Source: Gordonia hydrophobica NBRC 16057
GTDB taxonomy: Bacteria; Actinomycetota; Actinomycetes; Mycobacteriales; Mycobacteriaceae
Length of the DNA stretch: 64,000 nt
Assembly: GCF_001592365.1 (NCBI RefSeq)
Contig: NZ_BCWU01000009.1
Span: 124,001 to 188,000, forward strand
Direction of reading: 5' to 3'
The notes under the pieces are model-generated. The model was not told where the DNA came from. It searched no databases and saw nothing but the letters and a program-made list of their open reading frames with translations. The stretch's first letter is position 1. Each line of letters opens with the position of its first letter. Both the position numbers and the translations under genes were made by a program. Below are positions 57,533-64,000 of the stretch, in pieces.

Positions 57533-57652
57533 GTGACAACTCTTGCACAATCGCGCCTCACCGCAAGGGATGTGACGACGGCCGAGCGCAGATTTCGGAT
57601 GTCAGAATGGTGAGGGACACCATTCGGTCACAGTCTGTCGAGAGGTCGAAGA

Positions 57653-58435
57653 ATGACGACATGGAACATCGACAGAGCGGCGACGGTCCTGCTCGACGCG
57701 GAGGACCGACGCGCTGACCGCGAGCCGCTCACGGACGAGTGGCCGGAGCTCGATCTATCGACCGCCTATCGCATCCAGGACGAGACCCTGCGGCGGCGAC
57801 AGGAGCGCGGCGAGAAGATCGTCGGTGTCAAACTCGGCCTCACCTCGAAAGCGAAACAGCAGCGGATGGGGATCGACGTCCCGCTCGTGGCGTGGCTGAC
57901 CGACGCCATGATCCTCGATCCCGACGAACCGGTACCCATCGACGAGTTGATTCACCCGCGGGTGGAGCCGGAGATCGTCTTCGTGATGGGTGCCAGGCTG
58001 GCCGGACCGGGCGTCACCGCCGATGAGGCGCGCGCCGCCGTCGCTCAGGTGCACGGTGGTCTCGAGGTGATCGACAGCCGGTACCGCGACTTCCGCTTCA
58101 CCCTGCCCGACGTGGTCGCGGACAACTCGTCGTCGGGGAAGTTCGTGATGAACCTCGCCGGACGCCCGGCGGCCGAAGTCGACGCCGTAGCCGAGGCCTG
58201 CACCCTGTCGCACGGCGGGAAGCAAGTGGCCACAGCGACCGGCGCCGACGTGATGGGCGACCCCGCAGCGGCGCTCGCGCTGGCTGCCAACGTCCTCGCC
58301 GAACGCGGACTCGCCATTGAACCGGGCTGGATCGTCCTCACCGGTGGCATGACCGACGCCGTTCACCTCGTCGCCGGGGACGTCGTCCGCATCGACTTCG
58401 CCAGTTTGGGTGAGCTGACCATCACGGGAGCGTGA
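57653..58435 (+). CDS. FAH-superfamily 2-oxo acid hydratase/decarboxylase (MhpD/XylI-like)
   Basis: 260 residues. GEKIVGVKLGLTSKAKQQRMGIDVP is the N-terminal signature. The metal site is in HPRVEPEIVFVMGARL (paired glutamates) with LEVIDSRYRDFRFTLPDVVADNSSS. The group includes 2-oxopent-4-enoate hydratase and 4-oxalocrotonate decarboxylase of aromatic meta-cleavage. No meta-cleavage partners are adjacent, so hydratase versus decarboxylase cannot be decided. It converges with the sugar-kinase gene, ten bases apart. Confidence 0.87.
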   Translation: MTTWNIDRAATVLLDAEDRRADREPLTDEWPELDLSTAYRIQDETLRRRQERGEKIVGVKLGLTSKAKQQRMGIDVPLVAWLTDAMILDPDEPVPIDELIHPRVEPEIVFVMGARLAGPGVTADEARAAVAQVHGGLEVIDSRYRDFRFTLPDVVADNSSSGKFVMNLAGRPAAEVDAVAEACTLSHGGKQVATATGADVMGDPAAALALAANVLAERGLAIEPGWIVLTGGMTDAVHLVAGDVVRIDFASLGELTITGA

Positions 58436-58445
58436 GGCCGGGCCA

Positions 58446-59462
58446 TCAGCGGTAGCGGCAGACGATCGGCCGGAATCGACGCGGGAGGGCGGTCCAGTCG
58501 CCCGAGCGCGCGGCGAGGCGATGCGCGAGGATCGTCGCCGCATCTGATCCGGAGTCGACCCGATGCCATGCGATCGGGCCGTGTCCGGCGGCGGTCAGCA
58601 GTGTCGACACCCGCGACTCGAACACTTCGCGGAAGAACGGGCTCGACATGACGCCGCCGCACTCCACCGCCCGAAGTGTCGCTGTCGACGGCGCGCGGCG
58701 CCCGAGGGCGCGAGCGGTCAGGTCGGCGAGTGCCTCGGCCTGCGACGTCACAATGCGTGTCGCGGCGGCGTCGCCGCGTTCTGCGGCAGCACAGACGGCG
58801 CGGGCGAAACCCGCGATGCGCGATTTGGTGCCGTCGTCGCTGATGCTGAGTCTGCGGAACGTGGCGATGACCTCCGACTCGGTCGACGCGTCGTAGTGCT
58901 CGGCGAAGCGATCCGACAGCTCGCTCGCGGTACCGACCTCGAGGTGGTGCGCCACCTGACGGATGGCGTCGAGGCCGATCCAGAACGCGGAGCCCTGATC
59001 GGCCGCCACCCAGTCATGGCCGCCGGCCGAGACGATCTCCTGCTCGGACATCCGCACCACGACGTTCGACCCGGTGCCCGCGACCACGACGACGTCGGCG
59101 TCGTGTCCCAGCAACAGGGCGGTCGCGTCGTTCGCGGCCGCGGCGACGACCACGTGTCCGCCGAACGCGGTGCCGAGGACCGCGTCGAACGCGGCGGCAT
59201 ACGCGTCGCGGGTGGCCTCGGTGAATCCGGCCGCGGCGACGAAGACGGTGACCGGTGAACCGGCGAGCCCCGCGTTCCGGTAGAACGCCTCGACCTCGCC
59301 GAGGATCTCGCGGAGCGTCGCCGGGATCCGGTCAGGACGCAGGTAGCCGGAGAGCGAAGGGTCGCACTCGAAGCGAGCGTCCTGACCGGGCGCGCCGTCG
59401 GAAGTCAATGCGACGGTGCTGTGCGTACCGCCGGAGTCGACGGCGACGCAGACGTCGGTCAT
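58446..59462 (-). CDS. BadF/N-acetylglucosamine-kinase-type ATPase
   Basis: 338 residues of the actin-like ATPase fold: phosphate-1 loop VAVDSGGTHS (6-15), NDATALLLGHDADVVVVAGTGSNVVVR (phosphate 2), and ECGGVMSSPFFREVFE (adenosine motif). Resembles GlcNAc kinases of the BadF/BadG family. It begins 22 bp downstream of terD on the same strand, which suggests co-transcription with the Ter genes. The substrate is not determined. Confidence 0.83.
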   Translation of the reverse strand: MTDVCVAVDSGGTHSTVALTSDGAPGQDARFECDPSLSGYLRPDRIPATLREILGEVEAFYRNAGLAGSPVTVFVAAAGFTEATRDAYAAAFDAVLGTAFGGHVVVAAAANDATALLLGHDADVVVVAGTGSNVVVRMSEQEIVSAGGHDWVAADQGSAFWIGLDAIRQVAHHLEVGTASELSDRFAEHYDASTESEVIATFRRLSISDDGTKSRIAGFARAVCAAAERGDAAATRIVTSQAEALADLTARALGRRAPSTATLRAVECGGVMSSPFFREVFESRVSTLLTAAGHGPIAWHRVDSGSDAATILAHRLAARSGDWTALPRRFRPIVCRYR

Positions 59463-59484
59463 GGGTCGGCCGACCCCGTCGACG

Positions 59485-60063
59485 TCAGCCGACGTTCACC
59501 CCGTAGTCACGGGCGATGCCGCCCAGGCCGGACGCGTAACCCTGACCGATGGCGCGGAACTTCCAGTCGCCGTTGTGCCGGTACAGCTCGCCGAAGACCA
59601 TTGCGGTCTCGGTCGACGCGTCCTCGGTGAGGTCGAAGCGCGCGATCTCCTGTCCGGTGGCACGGTTCACGACGCGGATGAACGCGTTGCGGACCTGCCC
59701 GAACGACTGGCCGCGGGCATCGGCGTCGTAGATCGAGACCGGGAAGACGACGCCCGCGACGTTCGGGGGCAGCGCCATGAGATCGACGTTGATCGACTCG
59801 TCATCGCCCTCGCCCTCACCGGTCAGGTTGTCGCCGGTGTGCTCCACACTGCCGTCGGGCGACCGCAGGTTGTTGAAGAACACGAAGTGCGCGTCCGACA
59901 GCACCCGCTGGTCGGCGCCGACGATGAGCGCGCTGCCGTCAAGGTCGAAGTCCGCGCCGGTACTGGTGCGCACGTCCCAGCCGAGTCCGACCGTGACCGC
60001 CGTCAGTCCGGGGGCCTCCTTGGTGAGTGAGACGTTTCCGCCCTTGCTCAAACTGACACTCAT
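59485..60063 (-). CDS. terD: TerD-family stress protein
   Basis: 192 residues starting at ATG 60063 with AGGAG six bases upstream. Begins [28 protein letters not shown]. Calcium-binding features: [10 protein letters not shown] (39-47) and [15 protein letters not shown] (75-89). TerD domains bind calcium and act in tellurite, phage and envelope-stress responses. Part of a minus-strand cluster with a TerA-like protein, a HAD phosphatase and a PRTase-like protein. Confidence 0.95.
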   Translation of the reverse strand: MSVSLSKGGNVSLTKEAPGLTAVTVGLGWDVRTSTGADFDLDGSALIVGADQRVLSDAHFVFFNNLRSPDGSVEHTGDNLTGEGEGDDESINVDLMALPPNVAGVVFPVSIYDADARGQSFGQVRNAFIRVVNRATGQEIARFDLTEDASTETAMVFGELYRHNGDWKFRAIGQGYASGLGGIARDYGVNVG

Positions 60064-60119
60064 GTAGTGCTCCTTTCATATCGATGTTCACGCGGGGTGG
60101 ATCCCCGGGCCGAGTTCGG

Positions 60120-61577
60120 TCAGCCCAGGTGGGGAACGACGAAGGGCAGAGCCTTCTTCGGGGTCTTGGCGTTGAAGCCCTCGCCGATGGCGCGCAGCTT
60201 CCAGTCACCGCCCTCACGATTGACCACGGCCATCGTGACGCCGGTGAAGGGCATGCCGCCGGCCAGCGTGTAGCGGGCCAGCTCGGCGTTGGTGGTCTGG
60301 TCGATCAAGCGGCAGTAGGCGTTCTCGACCTCGGCGAACGTCTGGCCGCGATAGGACGTGACGATGAAGACGAGGTTGTCGATGTGCGGGGGAACGGCGG
60401 GCAGGTCGACAGCCACCACCTCGTCGTCACCGTCGCCTTCGCCGGTCAGATTGTCGCCCGAGTGCACGATGGAGCCGTTGCCCGAGCGCAGCTGGCCGAA
60501 GTAGACCACCTCGACGCACTGGCCGCCGGAGAACATCAGCACCGAGGCGTCCAGGTCGATGCTGCCGGAACTCTTTCCGCCGAACATGCCGCGCTTGCGG
60601 ATCGGATCCCAGCCGAGGCCCATCAGGATGCGGGTCAGCGCCACCCCGCCGTCCTTGCGGAGCGACACCTTCTGGCCCTTGACCAGGGAGACGGGCCGGT
60701 TCTTGCTCAAGCTGATCTCGGCCGGCGCGGCGGGTGCCGCGGGCGGCTGATTGTAGGCAGGCATCTGATGGTGGGCCGGCGCGCTGGGCGGCGGCTGGTT
60801 GTACGTGGGCTGGTTATACGTCGGCTGGTTGTAGTTCGGCTGGTTGTAGGTCGGCGCGTCGTACATGGGAGCCGCTGCAGGCGGAGCGTACGACGGCGTG
60901 CTGCCCGGCGGGGTGTACGACGGCGCGTCGGGGTTGGGTGGGGTGTACGACGGCGCGTCAGGGTTGGGTGGGGTGTACGACGGCGCGGTGGTGCTCGGCG
61001 GGGTGTACGAGGGTGCAGGGGCCTGCGGCGGCGCAGGCGGTGCAGCCGGGGGCGCAGGCGGTGCGGCCGGGGGCGCCGCCGGAGGTGCGGGTTCGTCGTC
61101 GACGGACACCCCGTGGTCGCGGACCAGGTCGGCGAAGCCGCCGGCGTATCCCTGGCCGACGGCGCGGACCTTCCAGGCTCCGGCGCGCTGATAGATCTCG
61201 ACCGCGATCACGACGGACTCGCTGGAGAGCTCGCCGATCACGTACTCGAACAGCGGTGCGCCGTTCGCGTCGGTGACGCGGGTGACCGGCGGCGCGAACT
61301 GTCCGAAGCTGCGGGAGGCGTCGTCGAGCGTGATGACGGTCCGGACGGCGTCGATCCCGCTGGGGATCTGCGCCGTCGAGATGTGCAACCGGCCGTCGCG
61401 CAGGGCGACGCCGGGGCCGTTCGGTTGATTGAAGAAGATGAAGTCGGCGTCGGTGCGGACCTTGCCGTCGGCGGTCACGAGCAGGCCGGACACGTCGGCG
61501 GGCGCGGACAGGTCCACGCTGATGACGACGTCGGCGACGGGCAGCGGCGCGTTCTGGCCTTTGGAGAGTGATGTCAT
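60120..61577 (-). CDS. Two-domain TerD/TerA-like protein with Pro/Tyr/Asn repeat linker
   Basis: 485 residues from ATG 61577 (GAGGAAACC upstream). Domain A (about 1-157) has the TerD fold (TSLSKGQNAPL, DADFIFFNQPNGP) but lacks the DNLTGEG-x-GDDE calcium motif. A 125-residue low-complexity linker (about 158-284) carries SYTPPNPDAP and TYNQP repeats. Domain B (about 285-485) keeps the motif, with [15 protein letters not shown] and DLDASVLMF. One active and one degenerate calcium module is the likely reading. 56 bp before terD. Confidence 0.9.
   Translation of the reverse strand: MTSLSKGQNAPLPVADVVISVDLSAPADVSGLLVTADGKVRTDADFIFFNQPNGPGVALRDGRLHISTAQIPSGIDAVRTVITLDDASRSFGQFAPPVTRVTDANGAPLFEYVIGELSSESVVIAVEIYQRAGAWKVRAVGQGYAGGFADLVRDHGVSVDDEPAPPAAPPAAPPAPPAAPPAPPQAPAPSYTPPSTTAPSYTPPNPDAPSYTPPNPDAPSYTPPGSTPSYAPPAAAPMYDAPTYNQPNYNQPTYNQPTYNQPPPSAPAHHQMPAYNQPPAAPAAPAEISLSKNRPVSLVKGQKVSLRKDGGVALTRILMGLGWDPIRKRGMFGGKSSGSIDLDASVLMFSGGQCVEVVYFGQLRSGNGSIVHSGDNLTGEGDGDDEVVAVDLPAVPPHIDNLVFIVTSYRGQTFAEVENAYCRLIDQTTNAELARYTLAGGMPFTGVTMAVVNREGGDWKLRAIGEGFNAKTPKKALPFVVPHLG
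60795..60854. repeat. Four 15-bp tandem repeats encoding the NQP-type linker
   Basis: Copies of CTGGTT-(G/A)-TA-n6 at 60795, 60810, 60825 and 60840. On the minus strand they encode TYNQP/NYNQP units of the TerA-like linker. Confidence 0.85.
60911..61000. repeat. Three 30-bp tandem repeats encoding the TPP-type linker
   Basis: Units at 60911, 60941 and 60971, the first two differing at a single base and the third degenerate. They encode SYTPPNPDAP on the minus strand, in frame with the TerA-like gene. Confidence 0.88.
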
Positions 61578-61584
61578 GGTTTCC

Positions 61585-62430
61585 TCATGGCTCGGAGTGG
61601 ACAACGACGGGTGCGTCTGGAGCAGACGATTCGGTGGACCGATCGGCGAACCAACGCAAGATCTCCTCGCCGGCCATGATGCCGGAAGAATCGGTGATGC
61701 GGAGGTTGTCGGTGGTCCAGCCCGATTCCTCCAGTTCACCGTGACGCGGTCGGATGGCGCGGTCGGCGTACGTCAGCAGATCGGCGTCGAGACGGCCGTC
61801 ACCCGCGGCGAGGACCGGCGCATCGGGGCGCAGCAGCCCGTCGTCGATCAGGCGGTCACGCACATGGGCGACCGCCGCCGACTTGGTGACCGCGTGCGGC
61901 ATCGCGTAGATCTTGCGTCCCTGCTGCGACACCGACCAACCGCGCGGCTCGCACCAGGCGTGCCACTGCGCGAGGAAGTCGGCAGGCTGACGGCTCGGCT
62001 CCACCACCAGGTAGCAGAAGAGGTCGTCGGCAACGCGGACCTTGCCGACCCAGTCGGTGTGGATGCGGGTCAACAGATCGGCGTGCACCTCGGCGAGGGT
62101 CGCCGACGTGGCAGCGGCGGCCACGACGCGTCGCCGCCACGGATCGTCGTTCTCACCGGCGTGGAGGATGCGGCCGCCGTTGCTGACGACGGCGAACCGG
62201 AACGGGCCGCCCGGCAACTCGATGCGCTCGAACTGCCCGCGCGTCCGGGTGGTCACCGGCACCACCGGCGTGCGGTCGGCGAGCGCGGCGAGCAGACCGG
62301 CCGCAGCCTCGGTCATGTACGACAGCGGGGCGCCGTCGTACACCTCCACGCAGCGGTCGACGTCCCGCGCACCCGCCGCCCGCGAATAGATCATCGTCCG
62401 ATCCAGATCGGTCGCCACGAGCGCGCTCAC
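61585..62430 (-). CDS. HAD-family phosphatase of the Ter cluster
   Basis: 281 residues from GTG 62430 (ATG 62394 is an alternative lacking motif I). Motif I is ATDLDRTMIYS with Asp8 and Asp10; motif II lies in VPVTTRTRGQFERI; motif IV reads LAAGDGRLDADLL. A Cof-type HAD cap surrounds it. The gene overlaps the PRTase-like gene (GTGA) and is seven bases before the TerA-like gene. Ter clusters commonly include such a phosphatase in their proposed nucleotide-derived metabolite pathway. Confidence 0.88.
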   Translation of the reverse strand: MSALVATDLDRTMIYSRAAGARDVDRCVEVYDGAPLSYMTEAAAGLLAALADRTPVVPVTTRTRGQFERIELPGGPFRFAVVSNGGRILHAGENDDPWRRRVVAAAATSATLAEVHADLLTRIHTDWVGKVRVADDLFCYLVVEPSRQPADFLAQWHAWCEPRGWSVSQQGRKIYAMPHAVTKSAAVAHVRDRLIDDGLLRPDAPVLAAGDGRLDADLLTYADRAIRPRHGELEESGWTTDNLRITDSSGIMAGEEILRWFADRSTESSAPDAPVVVHSEP

Positions 62431-64000
62431 ACCGACTCCTTGATCAGCCCGATGCACGAGTACGCGAGATCGGGCACCACGTCGACGGGGACGCCGCGTT
62501 CGGCGGCGAGCATCCGGATGTGCGCGTGCTCGGGCAGATCGTCGTCGCGGATCAGAATCCGCCACGGCACGCGGCGCAGCAGCACGCGGGTGGTCTCGCC
62601 GATCCCCGGTTTCACGAAGTTGATGGACGAGAGGCCGTAGCGCTCCTGCATCCGCTCCACCGAACGCCACCCCGCCCACGACGGTGCGCGATCGGCGCCG
62701 CGGAGCTCGACGGCCCGGCTGCGTGCGGTCTGCGCGACGTCGTCGAACCGGTCGGAGATCGCGTCGAGGAAGCGATTGGAGACGTCGGCCGACGCCAGGT
62801 CCCGATAGAACTTGGCGCCGTGGAAATCGCCCGGACCGATCAGCTCTGCGTTGAGCACGGTCCGCGACACCAGCCCGGACACGGTGGAGTTCAAGCAGGC
62901 CGAGGCGATCAGGAAGTCGTCGCGCGTGCCGTACAGCGGCGTGCACGACCCCGGGTCCGCGAGCACCGCGAGTTCCGGATCCAAGCGGACGCCGCCGGCC
63001 GCGGCGTACTCGTCGAGGGCGTCGGCGAGCTCGCGGGTGATCGCACCCTTGCCGGTCCACCCGTCGACGAAGACCACCGACGCAGGGTCGTGACGTGCGG
63101 TGATGTGATCGAGCGCGACGGCGTCGATGCCGCGGTCGCGCACGATCGACACGCTGTAGTGCGGCGGCCGCACACCGTGGAACTGCTCGATCCACCGGCC
63201 GATGAGGACGCCGATCGGCGTCCCCGCGCGCGCCAGGGAGACCAGCGTCGGAGTGGCCGTCCGCTCGGTCAGGATCAGCTCGGCGACCGTCCCGACGGCG
63301 GTCGCCAACCGCGCCGCGGACTGCCGGAGCGTCTCGTCGAACAGCTCGCGGTACTCGGGACCGGGCTGGAACTCCACCGGCAACGACTCCGCGTAGTGGG
63401 CACGACCGGCCTGGATCTGCTTCTCCCGGACCGCGATGTCGGCCTCCAACTGCTCGGCCGAGAGGTCCTTGACCAGCCACGCCGCCTCGTGCGGCAGGTA
63501 GGAGCCGAACCGTGGGCCGCGCAGCGCGCCGAGGGCGGGACGGAGCCGCGTGGAGGCGCCGGCGCGGGCATCGGCCAACCGTTTCGGGTCGGTCGCCGGC
63601 ACGGTCACGGCGACGACGCGATGACCGGCCGCGGCGAGGACGTCGACCAGACCGCCCGCCGCCCGCAGTCGGTCGGTGTCCGCGGGGGAATCGAGAACCA
63701 GGAGCACCGTCGGCAGGACCGCCGCACCGGGCGCCGCGAGGTTGTAGACGAACCGAGCGGCCGGATCCGGGCCCTCGGGCGAGGGGAACGTGAAGCCGCG
63801 GCGGAGCGGATAGCCGGGTTCGTCCCGCACGTGCGCGGGCGATCGGGTGGTGGTCTGATAGCGGACGTCGCGCCCGGACGCGGCGAGCCGCTCGGCCAGG
63901 CACAGCGGCAGATACATCAGTTCCTCATGGCCGACGACCGTGACCGCTTCGTCGGCGGCGAGGAACCCGGCGACGTGCTCGGCCAGGTCGTCGACGGCCG
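62427..64000 (-). CDS. Ter-cluster phosphoribosyltransferase-like protein (5' end beyond window)
   Basis: The frame continues past ATG 63917 to the window edge with convincing coding (LAADEAVTVVGHEELMYLPLCLAERLAASG), so the true start lies outside; at least 523 residues are visible. It has a TRSP motif (YQTTTRSPAHV), a PRPP-loop-like VVFVDGWTGKGAI, GDFHGAKFYRDLASADVSNRF, and a C-terminal INFVKPGIGETTRVLLRRVPWRILI. These match the PRTase/TRSP proteins known from Ter-associated clusters. Downstream genes overlap in order HAD, TerA-like, TerD. Confidence 0.8.
   Translation of the reverse strand, partial: AVDDLAEHVAGFLAADEAVTVVGHEELMYLPLCLAERLAASGRDVRYQTTTRSPAHVRDEPGYPLRRGFTFPSPEGPDPAARFVYNLAAPGAAVLPTVLLVLDSPADTDRLRAAGGLVDVLAAAGHRVVAVTVPATDPKRLADARAGASTRLRPALGALRGPRFGSYLPHEAAWLVKDLSAEQLEADIAVREKQIQAGRAHYAESLPVEFQPGPEYRELFDETLRQSAARLATAVGTVAELILTERTATPTLVSLARAGTPIGVLIGRWIEQFHGVRPPHYSVSIVRDRGIDAVALDHITARHDPASVVFVDGWTGKGAITRELADALDEYAAAGGVRLDPELAVLADPGSCTPLYGTRDDFLIASACLNSTVSGLVSRTVLNAELIGPGDFHGAKFYRDLASADVSNRFLDAISDRFDDVAQTARSRAVELRGADRAPSWAGWRSVERMQERYGLSSINFVKPGIGETTRVLLRRVPWRILIRDDDLPEHAHIRMLAAERGVPVDVVPDLAYSCIGLIKESV

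Overview
The window is high-GC actinobacterial DNA, most consistent with order Mycobacteriales and probably Gordonia or a close relative. Evidence: ParA/ParB with CACGTG-centred parS sites; a gene order from rsmG to pcnA that, from memory, matches Mycobacterium tuberculosis Rv3919c-Rv3907c; a second block (MFS, YqgE/AlgH, leuS) matching Rv0037c-Rv0041; a third (glpD, TetR, FAD-linked oxidase, diacylglycerol kinase) matching Rv2249c-Rv2252; a DUF222/HNH (13E12-type) gene; a KstR-type operator; and many putative leaderless starts. It is origin-proximal chromosome. Genus was not tested by any search.

Layout. 1-3.2 kb: tail of a jag-like gene, a cluster of DnaA-box-like 9-mers, rsmG, parA, parB and three parS sites. 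3.3-16.5 kb: cell-envelope and redox block: acetyltransferase-like protein, CwlM pseudo-amidase, trxA-trxB, a short anti-sigma-like protein and SigM, a TetR regulator, a three-part MurJ/pseudokinase/ectodomain protein, a large secreted DUF6049-like protein and a NUDIX hydrolase. 16.5-27 kb: pcnA, an EgtE-like PLP enzyme, DedA, YqgE, an MFS exporter, a D-rich repeat protein, a bile-acid/sodium-symporter-like transporter, an SdpI-like protein with a Cys-rich tail, a small membrane ORF and leuS.

27-45 kb is an accessory metabolic and regulatory stretch: a DUF2804 protein, acyl-CoA dehydrogenase with an operator-like palindrome, YnfA, a ketosteroid-isomerase-like enzyme behind a KstR-type box, SDR, MarR-MFS operon, TPM-domain protein, CrtI-like oxidoreductase, F420-type oxidoreductase, a methyltransferase whose coding sequence holds a fourth near-consensus parS, an overlapping operon of membrane protein, ABC transporter and two-component system, an Ada-like metal-binding protein lacking the methyl acceptor, a DUF222/HNH gene and dinB behind an SOS-like box. 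45-50 kb holds the glycerolipid-type block glpD-tetR / FAD oxidase-dgk.

50-64 kb: quinone oxidoreductase, TrpB2, 6-phosphogluconate dehydrogenase, a probably acquired AAA/DUF4143 ATPase with four tandem 23-bp repeats across its promoter, a long-type argG with a strong terminator, a membrane protein, a FAH-superfamily enzyme, and a Ter stress-response cluster (phosphoribosyltransferase-like protein cut by the window end, HAD phosphatase, two-domain TerD/TerA protein, TerD) reading towards a BadF-type sugar kinase. The least explained items are the DUF4143 repeat array, the intragenic distal parS and the 12-bp AT-rich inverted repeat after leuS.
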